NCBI RefSeq assembly: GCF_014884385.1
Contig: NZ_WKFH01000003.1
Span: 372,001 to 436,000, forward strand
DNA from: Phycobacter azelaicus
GTDB lineage: Bacteria > Pseudomonadota > Alphaproteobacteria > Rhodobacterales > Rhodobacteraceae
Length of the DNA stretch: 64,000 nucleotides
Reading direction: 5' to 3'
Every line of letters begins with the position of its first letter. The first letter of the stretch is position 1. Positions 27,981-35,142 of the stretch are shown here, piece after piece. The notes beneath the pieces were generated by a model that saw only the letters and a list, made by a program, of their open reading frames with translations, made no database searches and was not told where the DNA came from. The translations under genes and the position numbers were made by a program.

Positions 27981-28988
27981 TTACTTCGTTGCAGCGGCAA
28001 CGGCGGCGTCGAGCTTTTCGATCCAGGCAGCATCATCGCCCAACTCACCGGCCAGCCATTCCTTGACTGCGGGCTGAGCCTTGTCACGGAACATTGCCAG
28101 TTCATCGGCGGTTGGGGAATAGACTTCCATGCCTTCCTCTTGCACCTTGTTGACGCCCGAGGCGGTGTTCCACTGCTGGATTGAGCGGCCCATGTTGCCT
28201 GCGACTTTGGCGGCCTTCATCACCACTTCCTGCTCGGCTGCATCAAGAGATTGGAACCACTCGTCCGAGATCAGCAGGAAGTCGGCGGCATAGACATGGC
28301 CGTCGAGGGTCATGAATTTCTGCAGCTTGTGCAGGCCGTTGTTATAGATCACGCCAACCGGGTTTTCCTGCCCGTCGACCACGCCGGTCGAGAGCGCATT
28401 GGGCAATTCGGTCCAGGCAATCGGGGTTGGCTCGCCGCCAAGGCCTTCGACCATCTCGATATAAAGTGGGATCGGCTGTACGCGGAATTTCAACCCTTCC
28501 ATATCCGCGGGGGTGCGGATCGCGCGGGTGTTGTTGGTGAAATTGCGGAAACCCGTTTCGCCATAAGCCAGCGTTCTGAGGCCGGTCTCGTCAAGGCAGT
28601 GCTGCGCCAGCTCCCGTCCGAAGGCTCCATCCAGAACCTCCCAGGCCACCGGGGCCGACGGGAAGGTGTAGGGGATGTCGAGTACAGAGGCCGCCTTGCA
28701 GACCTTGGACATCGCGCCCGAGACCATCACCACCTGCGTCAGCCCTTCTTGCGCCTGGGCCACAAGTTCGTCCTCGTTGCCGAGCGCCCCTGCGGGGAAA
28801 AGCTCGACAGTGAGGTCGGTCTCACCTTCCACGATGTTCTTGAAGACATGCGCGGCCGCGCCCTTCTTCGAGTTCTGCCAATCGTCGGGGTCGACATGCG
28901 CAAAGCGCAGCGTCTGGGCGCTGCCTGCAGTGGCAAATCCCAGTGCCATAACCGCGGTCGCGGCGATAGTGGTCCATTTGAATGTCAT
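27981..28988 (-). CDS. dctP: TRAP transporter substrate-binding protein DctP
   Basis: 335 residues with a Sec signal peptide (TTIAATAVMALGFATAGSAQ, cleavage after about residue 24). The periplasmic binding-protein body shows LRFAHVDPDDWQNSKKGAAAHVFKNIVEGETDLTVELFPAGALGNEDELVAQAQEGLTQ and the substrate-carboxylate Arg in KFRVQPIPLYIEMVEGLGGEPTPIAWTELPNALSTGVVDGQENP. This region binds organic acids in the DctP family. It overlaps the aroE-like gene by 4 nt. Quinate, shikimate or a related acid is the likely ligand by context. Confidence 0.92.
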   Translation of the reverse strand: MTFKWTTIAATAVMALGFATAGSAQTLRFAHVDPDDWQNSKKGAAAHVFKNIVEGETDLTVELFPAGALGNEDELVAQAQEGLTQVVMVSGAMSKVCKAASVLDIPYTFPSAPVAWEVLDGAFGRELAQHCLDETGLRTLAYGETGFRNFTNNTRAIRTPADMEGLKFRVQPIPLYIEMVEGLGGEPTPIAWTELPNALSTGVVDGQENPVGVIYNNGLHKLQKFMTLDGHVYAADFLLISDEWFQSLDAAEQEVVMKAAKVAGNMGRSIQQWNTASGVNKVQEEGMEVYSPTADELAMFRDKAQPAVKEWLAGELGDDAAWIEKLDAAVAAATK

Positions 28989-29932
28989 TTGGTTTCCTCC
29001 CTATTGCATTCAGTTGTTCGCTGTTTGGCGGGGTTGTTGTCAAAACTGTCAAAAGTGGCCTTCATGCGGTTGGGGTCGGCGGGCCGTCCCGTGAAAAGTT
29101 CGAAGGCGCGCACCGCCTGAAAGACGGCCATGCCGGAACCGGGCAAAGTGCGACAGCCGCGCAGGCGTGCTGCGCGCAGCAATTCGGTTTCCAGCGGAAA
29201 GTAAACGATATCGGCCACCCACATGGATGGCTCCAGCAAGTCTGTCGGGAAAGCGGAGCCGGGCAGCTTGGCCATCCCCATGGGCGTCGCGTTCACTATA
29301 CCTTCGGGGCGTTGGTCGCGAACGTAAGACGCAAGATCTCCAACGGCCTCAGCCCGCACGTCGGCCCGGTTCGATGAGACCTGCGTTGCAAGCGCCTCTG
29401 CCCGTTCATGATCCGTGTCGTGAATGCTCAGATGCACTGCGCCGCAATCGGCAAGCGCATGTGCCACAGCGACGCCTGCGCCACCGGCTCCCATCAGCAG
29501 CACGCGGTTGCGGCTGGCTTCGCCCAGTCCCCGCCGGAAGCTTTCTGCAAACCCCCACAGATCGGTATTGTGGCCAACCCGCCGCCCGTCGCGCAACACA
29601 ACCGTATTGACTGCGCCTACCGCCGCCGCATTGGCTGACAAGTCATCCAGGAATGGAATGATCTCGATCTTGAAAGGATAGGTGACGTTGACACCCGCGT
29701 AGCCCTCGCCCGCGATCCGATCCAGCAGTGCCGCAAGGCTGATCCCGTCAAACTCCGGAGTGTCCATGTCGAACAGCCGGTAGTCGCAGGAAAAACCCTG
29801 TGCGCTTGCTTCCCTTATGTGCATTGCAGGCGTTCTCGACAGCGCAATCCCGCGCCCAATCAGGCCGGTCTGGATTGTCGTCAGCGCGTCGCTCTGAGCA
29901 CGCTTCTGCATGGGTGATGACTGCCTGTTCAA
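28985..29932 (-). CDS. Shikimate/quinate dehydrogenase family protein (AroE-like)
   Basis: 315 residues from TTG 29932, which has GGAGGA at good distance; ATG 29911 is the alternative (308 residues). The N-terminal GLIGRGIALSRTPAMHIREASAQGFSCDYRLFD corresponds to the substrate-binding SxS/T region. GVNVTYPFKIEIIPFLDDLSANAAAVGAVNTVV carries the catalytic Lys and Asn, and LLMGAGGAGVAVAHAL is the NAD(P) loop. Placed with a dehydroshikimate dehydratase and a TRAP importer, it is more likely catabolic (quinate/shikimate oxidation) than the biosynthetic AroE. Confidence 0.85.
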   Translation of the reverse strand: MNRQSSPMQKRAQSDALTTIQTGLIGRGIALSRTPAMHIREASAQGFSCDYRLFDMDTPEFDGISLAALLDRIAGEGYAGVNVTYPFKIEIIPFLDDLSANAAAVGAVNTVVLRDGRRVGHNTDLWGFAESFRRGLGEASRNRVLLMGAGGAGVAVAHALADCGAVHLSIHDTDHERAEALATQVSSNRADVRAEAVGDLASYVRDQRPEGIVNATPMGMAKLPGSAFPTDLLEPSMWVADIVYFPLETELLRAARLRGCRTLPGSGMAVFQAVRAFELFTGRPADPNRMKATFDSFDNNPAKQRTTECNREETK

Positions 29933-29966
29933 GGCCACTCCTCCGATTCCCTGTGCGCAACAATGA

Positions 29967-30013
29967 ACCGTACGGTTAAATTGAGTCAAGGCATTTGTAC
30001 CGAGCGGTTAAAT
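29967..30013 (+). promoter_or_regulatory. Tandem operator candidates for the TetR-type regulator
   Basis: ACCGTACGGTTAAAT (29967-29981) and ACCGAGCGGTTAAAT (29999-30013) differ in two positions and are 32 bp apart, about three helical turns. Each has an ACCGNNCGGT palindromic core. They lie between the aroE-like gene and tetR, where one dimer pair could control both directions. Confidence 0.7.
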
Positions 30014-30052
30014 GCACTGGACAATCCCCCGCCGCTCTGGAAGTCTCGGCTC

Positions 30053-30727
30053 ATGGAAAAACGCAAAGAAACAGCAAAGAAGACGCGGTCCTGGAAGCAG
30101 GACCCGGAAGCGGTGCGCGCCGACATCCTCCGCGCGGCGCGGGCTGAGTTTTCCAAACACGGATTGTCGGGCGCCCGGGTGCAGGAGATCGCTGACCAGA
30201 TCCAAACCTCCAAGCGTATGATTTTCTACTATTTCGGCGACAAGGAGGGGCTATATCGGGCCGTTCTGGAAGAGGCCTACAAAAGCATTCGGAAAGCCGA
30301 AGCGGAACTGGACCTGGATGGCCTGCCACCGGTCGATGCTCTGAGGCGCCTCGTCGAATTCACCTTTGACCACCATCGCGCCAACCCGGACTTCATCCGC
30401 CTCGTCATGATCGAAAACATCCACGGGGCAAGGCACATGCAGAGCATCGAGACGCTGACCCGAACAAACACGGCGGCGATCGAGCAGATCGAACGCATCT
30501 GCGACATGGGACAGAAGCTTGGCGTGTTCCGGAAAGACATCTCGCCTCTGGTCATCCATTGGCAGATCAGCGCGATGAGTTTCTTCAACGTATCCAACCA
30601 GGCGACGTTTGCAATCAACTTCGGCGATGCCCTGTTTTCCGAAAAGGCTCAGCTCGATCTGCGCGAGAAAGTCGTGAAGAGTATTCTTGCATCAGTCGTC
30701 GTCGAGGATGTTGAAACGGGCCAGTAG
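30053..30727 (+). CDS. TetR family regulator of the quinate-type operon
   Basis: 224 residues from ATG 30053 (GGAAG upstream). An earlier ATG at 29963 would put the operator repeats inside the coding region, so it is not used. The N-terminal HTH is ADILRAARAEFSKHGLSGARVQEIADQIQTSKRMIFYYFGDKEGLYRAVLEEAY (about 18-71). The C-terminal all-helical ligand domain resembles the TetR_C_6 group of catabolic regulators. It is transcribed away from the aroE-TRAP-quiC operon and probably represses it and itself. Confidence 0.9.
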   Translation: MEKRKETAKKTRSWKQDPEAVRADILRAARAEFSKHGLSGARVQEIADQIQTSKRMIFYYFGDKEGLYRAVLEEAYKSIRKAEAELDLDGLPPVDALRRLVEFTFDHHRANPDFIRLVMIENIHGARHMQSIETLTRTNTAAIEQIERICDMGQKLGVFRKDISPLVIHWQISAMSFFNVSNQATFAINFGDALFSEKAQLDLREKVVKSILASVVVEDVETGQ

Positions 30728-31239
30728 CTTTTAAAAACAGGTTCCCAATCATTGCGGACCTTGGTGCCCCGCGCAGGAAACGTCAGCTTCCCGCCCTTGG
30801 CTTCGGCAACTAGCTCACGCGGCACTAGACCATCATCGCAAGAAACAAGTTCAAGCTGTTCGGAGCGTCGGATCTCCCTGGAATGTTGGCTGCCAACAAT
30901 AGCCAAGTGAGATAGGAGTAGCCCGCTGAAAGTGGTCCACCGACTACGATGCAGGATTCACAAGGTGAATCCCAACAGGCGGTTTGTGCAACAAAGTCGG
31001 CACGCGGCATACGTAGTCTGCGAAACTGAACAGCGCGTGTATACCGATGACAGCCTCATGTTATTTCCCGGCGGATCGGTTCTAACCTCAGATCACGTTA
31101 AGATTACCAGTGAGGAGAGTGCTTCATTGCTCCCTGCAACCTAATTTTCATTGTGCGGCGTATGTATAGGCGCAGCTATGTATCAGCGCAGCAGAGATAA
31201 ATGGGGCTAAAGCGCAACAAGCGGCACAATCAGCCCAAT
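30728..31239. other. Gene-poor stretch between tetR and cyanase, with an IS scar
   Basis: No convincing gene. An 85-codon frame on the minus strand (30649-30906) overlaps the end of tetR and matches nothing I recognise. Positions 30930-30998 hold a lone IS5-type end. The rest shows no motif or clear promoter. It probably marks the seam between the quinate block and the cyanate block. Confidence 0.5.
30930..30998 (-). mobile_element. Solitary end of an IS5-type element
   Basis: On the minus strand, GACTTTGTTGCACAAACC (30998 down to 30981) is followed by GGATTCACCTTGTGAATCC. Both match the left end of the decayed IS at 12350-12400 over about 45 bases, after which the similarity stops. No transposase sequence follows, so this is a deletion remnant. 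Confidence 0.65.
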
Positions 31240-31264
31240 GGGGGCACAGTGTTCAAGTGCCCCC
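31240..31264 (-). terminator. Hairpin downstream of cynS
   Basis: GGGGGCAC and GTGCCCCC form an 8-bp stem with a 9-nt loop, 22 bp after the cynS stop on the minus strand. There is no T-run, so termination strength is uncertain. Confidence 0.5.
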
Positions 31265-31285
31265 ACTCTATCATTCAGACAGAGA

Positions 31286-31756
31286 TTACCAGGAATTGTA
31301 GGCTAGGTACTTGCCCGACATCTCCAGTTTGACCCGGTCGCCTTTTTCATGGGGCACACGGGTAATCTGCATATCGAAATCGATTGCAGACATGATGCCG
31401 GTTCCGAATTTCTCTTCGATCAACGCCTTGATGGTCGGACCATAGACCCCGACGATTTCATAAAGGCGATAGATGCACGGGTCCGTTGGCACCGATTGCT
31501 CCCAGACCTTGGTCGGCGGCTCTTCGAGAACCGATGCGGCCTCCTGCGGCAGGGATAGCGCGGTCACCAGTGCTTCGGCCTTGTCCTTTGGGAAGGCGTT
31601 CATGCCCATGCAGGCCGAATGGGTCCAGACCGGTGACATATCGATCTTTTCCGCGATGCCTTCCCAGGTCAGCCCTGCCCGTTTCTTGGCCGAGAGGATC
31701 ATCATCGTCACGTCTTCTTTGGTCATCATGGTCGGAACCTCAAACGTATCTTTCAT
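31286..31756 (-). CDS. cynS: Cyanate hydratase (cyanase)
   Basis: 156 residues, exactly the family length. Converts cyanate plus bicarbonate to ammonia and CO2 (via carbamate) as a cytoplasmic decamer. The N-terminal helical domain has MMILSAKKRAGLTWEGIAEKIDMSPVW. The C-terminal catalytic part carries the Arg and Glu of YRLYEIVGVYGPTIKALIEEKFG and the Ser of IMSAIDFDMQI. It follows an anion ABC transporter in the same orientation (38-bp gap), so the cell probably imports cyanate as a nitrogen source. Confidence 0.96.
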   Translation of the reverse strand: MKDTFEVPTMMTKEDVTMMILSAKKRAGLTWEGIAEKIDMSPVWTHSACMGMNAFPKDKAEALVTALSLPQEAASVLEEPPTKVWEQSVPTDPCIYRLYEIVGVYGPTIKALIEEKFGTGIMSAIDFDMQITRVPHEKGDRVKLEMSGKYLAYNSW

Positions 31757-31794
31757 TTGTTTTTCTCCTTCTTGTTCTCGTCTTTTCGCGCCGA

Positions 31795-32700
31795 TCAGTC
31801 GTTCACGGCATGCAGGCGTCGGCTCGGCTCTGGCTCTGGCTCTGCCGCAGCGGTCTTGTCGATCCGCACCGTGGTAGGGCGCTGATCGGGATCGTCGCTT
31901 TTCTGTCCTGCCAGTTCTTTCGAGCGTTGGCCGAGGAACTGCACCAGGTGGTTGCGGATCGCGTAGTAATTGGGGTGTTCGACGATCTCTGTACGGCTGC
32001 GCGGGCGCGGTATGGTGATCTCGACTGACTCCGCGACGCGCGCAAATGGACCATTGGTCATAAGCAGGATGCGGTCGGCCAGAAGGATCGCCTCGTCGAT
32101 GTCGTGGGTGATCATGAAGACCGTCTGCTCGGTTCCGCCCCAGATCTTCAAAAGCTCGTCCTGAATGGTGCCCCGGGTCAGCGCATCCAGCGCCCCAAAG
32201 GGTTCATCCAACAACAACAACTTGGGATGATTGGCAAAGGCCCGTGCGATAGAGACCCGCTGACGCATGCCTCCTGACAGCTGGCTGGGCTTGCGGTGCA
32301 CGACGTCCCCTTCAAGGCCCACCATAGCCAGGTAGTCGCGGGCGTGTTGTTCGACCTTGGCCTTGGACCATTCCGGATACCGCGCCTTGACGCCAAAGAT
32401 CACGTTCTTGAGCGCCGAAAGCCAGGGCAGCAGCGAATAGTTCTGAAATACCACCCCGCGATCCAGCGAGGGGCCGGAAACCTCGGTGCCATCCATCTTG
32501 ACGCCGCCGGAAGTCGGCTCGGCCAGACCCGCGAGGATGTTCATGATCGTCGACTTCCCGCAACCGGAGTGGCCCAGGATGCAGACGAACTCTCCCTTTT
32601 CGATGCCGAAGGTGGCATTTTCAAAAACGGTCAGGGTGCCCCCCTGACCGTCGGGGAATTGCTGCGTCAAACGCTCGATGCTTAGAAAGGGTTTTGGCAT
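31795..32700 (-). CDS. Cyanate/nitrate-type ABC transporter ATP-binding protein
   Basis: 301 residues from ATG 32700 (AGGAG before it). Walker [19 protein letters not shown], signature [15 protein letters not shown], Walker [17 protein letters not shown] and switch His in [20 protein letters not shown]. It belongs to the NrtD/SsuB/TauB-type group. The C-terminal 40 residues are a polar tail rich in Glu-Pro repeats (EPEPEP) that is not part of the ATPase fold. It lies between the permease gene (10-bp gap) and cynS. Confidence 0.92.
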   Translation of the reverse strand: MPKPFLSIERLTQQFPDGQGGTLTVFENATFGIEKGEFVCILGHSGCGKSTIMNILAGLAEPTSGGVKMDGTEVSGPSLDRGVVFQNYSLLPWLSALKNVIFGVKARYPEWSKAKVEQHARDYLAMVGLEGDVVHRKPSQLSGGMRQRVSIARAFANHPKLLLLDEPFGALDALTRGTIQDELLKIWGGTEQTVFMITHDIDEAILLADRILLMTNGPFARVAESVEITIPRPRSRTEIVEHPNYYAIRNHLVQFLGQRSKELAGQKSDDPDQRPTTVRIDKTAAAEPEPEPSRRLHAVND

Positions 32701-32710
32701 GGGAATACTC

Positions 32711-33547
32711 CTATTCCGCGTAGGCGACGGCGCGCTGCAGCACACCAAAGGCGGCATCCAGCAACATGCCCACGACGCCTATCATGAGGATCGAGAAGAT
32801 AACGGAGGTGAGGTCGAGATTGTTCCACTCGTTCCAGACGTAGTAGCCGATACCTGTCCCCCCAACGAGCATCTCTGCCGCCACGATCACCAACCATGCG
32901 ATGCCGATGGAGATCCGCATGCCGGTGATGATGGTTGGGGCTGCCGCAGGCAGGATCACAGTGAACGCTGTGCGCAGGGCGCCCAGCTCGTGCGTGCGGG
33001 CGACATTCACCCAGTCCTCACGCACCCCGGCCACGCCAAAGGCGGTATTCAGCAGCATCGGCCAGATCGAACAGATGAAGATCACGAAGATCGCCGAGGC
33101 CTCGCTGTCCTGGATGATGAACAGCGCCAGCGGCATCCAGGCCAGCGGTGAGATCGGGCGCAGCACCTGAATGAAGGGATTGAAGGCCTTGTAGGCCACC
33201 TGGCTCATCCCGATGAGGAAGCCCAGCGGGATCGCGATAAGCGCCGCCATCAGATAACCCGTCAGCACTCGGTAGATGGAGTACCCGATCTGGATACCGA
33301 TCCCCTTGTCATTGGGGCCAGCATCATAGAACGGGTTCGACAGCTGCTCCCAGGCCTTGGCGATCACCTGGCTTGGTGGGGGCACGCCTGCCTTTGGGGC
33401 ACCGCCCCCGGTCAGGCGTTCGTATTCGGTCAGCTCTGCGGCCGCCTTTTGGGCGGGTATGGCGGCCTCCCAGATCAGGAGGCCCACCACCAACATCACC
33501 ACCGATAGGATCAGCGCACGCTGGTTTATTGAAAGGTTGTCCAACAT
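32711..33547 (-). CDS. Cyanate/nitrate-type ABC transporter permease
   Basis: 278 residues with about six hydrophobic segments. It contains the binding-protein-dependent EAA-type loop around [51 protein letters not shown], typical of NrtB/SsuC permeases. The first hydrophobic segment ([20 protein letters not shown]) anchors the N-terminus. It lies between the binding-protein and ATPase genes. Confidence 0.92.
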   Translation of the reverse strand: MLDNLSINQRALILSVVMLVVGLLIWEAAIPAQKAAAELTEYERLTGGGAPKAGVPPPSQVIAKAWEQLSNPFYDAGPNDKGIGIQIGYSIYRVLTGYLMAALIAIPLGFLIGMSQVAYKAFNPFIQVLRPISPLAWMPLALFIIQDSEASAIFVIFICSIWPMLLNTAFGVAGVREDWVNVARTHELGALRTAFTVILPAAAPTIITGMRISIGIAWLVIVAAEMLVGGTGIGYYVWNEWNNLDLTSVIFSILMIGVVGMLLDAAFGVLQRAVAYAE

Positions 33548-33550
33548 GGA

Positions 33551-34939
33551 TCAGCCCTTTCCGATCGCAAAGCTGGAGACATATTCTTCCGGTTTGGCTG
33601 GATCGAAGGTTTTGCCCATGATGGTGTGAGTTTTGTAGGTGACCTCTGGCGCCTCGTAGCCAAGATCGTTCATCACCTTCTTCGCATCGGCCGCGAGGTA
33701 AACCTGCTCGGCCACAGATTTGTAATCGACATCGCCTTCGATATAGCCCCAGCGTTTCATCTGCGTAAGGATCCAGACCCCCATGGAATGCCATGGGAAG
33801 GGATCGAAATCGATGCGGTCGGGCACGCGCTGCACCTCACCCAGACCATCGGCATAGGTGCCGGTCAGCACCTGCTCGATCACCGGAACCGGCTGGTTCA
33901 GATAGTTGGTCGGCGCGATCGCTTCGGATATTTCCTTGCGGTTGTCGGGGTTGGAGGCATACTGCGTTGCATCGATGATCGCTTTCAGCAGTGCACCATA
34001 GGTGTTTGGCAGCTCGGTCGCAAAGGACAGCGGCGCGGCAAAGGCGCAGCAAGGATGGCCCTCCCAGATGTCCTTGGTCAGCATATGGATGAAACCGATG
34101 CCTTCCCAGACGGCACGCTGATTGAATGGATCGGGCGAAAGATAACCGTCAAGGTTCCCGGCGCGCAGGTTGGCAACCATCTCTGGCGGCGGCACAACGC
34201 GGATCTGGATATCCACATCGGGGTCGAGGCCATGCTCGGCCACATAGTAGCGCAGCAGGAAGTTGTGCATCGAATACTCGAAGGGCACGCCAAAGGTGAA
34301 GCCCTTCCACTGTTTCGGATCGCGCTTGTCCAGATGTTCGTTCGACAGAACGATGGCCTGGCCGTTGATGTTCTCGACCGCGGGCATGATGTAGGGTTCC
34401 GCAACGGACCCGGCGCCCAGCGTCATCGCCAAAGGCATCGGGGTCAGCATGTGGCTGGCGTCATATTCTCCCGATAGGGACTTGTCCCGCGCCACCGCCC
34501 AGCCGGCCGTCTTGATGACCTGCGCGTTCAGACCATAACGTTCGTAGAACCCCATGGGCTGAGCCATGATGATAGGCGTTGCGCAGGTGATCGGCACAAA
34601 GCCGATGTTGAGGTCCGATTTCTCGGGTGGCCCAAGCTCATCCAGGATGGCCGCCTTGGCCTCTTCAAGTGGAAAGACCGACGCCAGAGCCGCTGCAACG
34701 GTGCCCCCACCGAGCATTCCCATGAAAGAACGGCGCCCGATGTCATTCTGACCAAAGACCGAGCGCACAACGGCGCTCTCAACTGCGCGCTCCAGCATCT
34801 GTTCCGATGACATCTGCGCAGGCTCGGCGTGGGTCTTGTCGTGTCCGTGGCCCGACAGGCATCCCTCGCAGCCACAATCGGCGCCGTGCCGAAGATCGGT
34901 CTTTTCCGAGAATGGATTTCCAAGGCTCTTGATCGTCAT
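33551..34939 (-). CDS. NrtA/CynA-type ABC transporter substrate-binding protein with Cys/His-rich leader
   Basis: 462 residues. The mature part resembles NrtA/CmpA proteins (LNIGFVPITCATPIIMAQPMGFYERYGLNAQVIKTAGWAVARDKSLSGEYDASHMLTPMPLAMTLG). A twin-arginine-like signal, GRRSFMGMLGGGTVAAALASVF, sits unusually late at about residues 67-88. The preceding 65 residues are hydrophilic and start with a Cys/His cluster (RHGADCGCEGCLSGHGHDKTH) that could bind metal. The ligand is probably cyanate, by linkage to cyanase, but nitrate or nitrite cannot be excluded. Confidence 0.88.
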   Translation of the reverse strand: MTIKSLGNPFSEKTDLRHGADCGCEGCLSGHGHDKTHAEPAQMSSEQMLERAVESAVVRSVFGQNDIGRRSFMGMLGGGTVAAALASVFPLEEAKAAILDELGPPEKSDLNIGFVPITCATPIIMAQPMGFYERYGLNAQVIKTAGWAVARDKSLSGEYDASHMLTPMPLAMTLGAGSVAEPYIMPAVENINGQAIVLSNEHLDKRDPKQWKGFTFGVPFEYSMHNFLLRYYVAEHGLDPDVDIQIRVVPPPEMVANLRAGNLDGYLSPDPFNQRAVWEGIGFIHMLTKDIWEGHPCCAFAAPLSFATELPNTYGALLKAIIDATQYASNPDNRKEISEAIAPTNYLNQPVPVIEQVLTGTYADGLGEVQRVPDRIDFDPFPWHSMGVWILTQMKRWGYIEGDVDYKSVAEQVYLAADAKKVMNDLGYEAPEVTYKTHTIMGKTFDPAKPEEYVSSFAIGKG

Positions 34940-35072
34940 GGGGATCCCCTTTTGCAGTCAGTGTTTCGTTAACCCTGACAGGCAGAAGGCCTCGAAAAAA
35001 GCGCCCGCCCAATATTTGGGCATCATGATAAATATATATAAATCAATCTGATAAGACCTGATGCGCTTCCGG

Positions 35073-35105
35073 ATAATTACGATATTTCATAATTTACGAG
35101 ATTTC
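35073..35105. repeat. Tandem direct repeat in the regulator/transporter intergenic region
   Basis: ATAATTACGATATTTC (35073-35088) is followed at once by ATAATTTACGAGATTTC (35089-35105); they differ by one inserted T and one substitution. They lie 38-70 bp upstream of the regulator gene and about 135 bp from the transporter operon, in AT-rich DNA. They may be binding sites of the PAS-AAA+ regulator. Confidence 0.6.
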
Positions 35106-35142
35106 GTTTTTTCTCAGAAAACTCATACCGTAACCTGTCTTC

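Noticed and set aside
30649..30906. 85-codon minus-strand frame next to tetR
   Set aside because: Overlaps the tetR end, no ribosome site, no similarity I can recognise.
33551..34939. Nitrate assimilation transporter
   Set aside because: The binding protein resembles NrtA, but no nitrate or nitrite reductase is nearby and cynS is in the same operon, so cyanate is preferred.
34940..35142. Sigma54 (-24/-12) promoter for the cyanate operon
   Set aside because: No GG-N10-GC element with good flanks was found on the minus strand.
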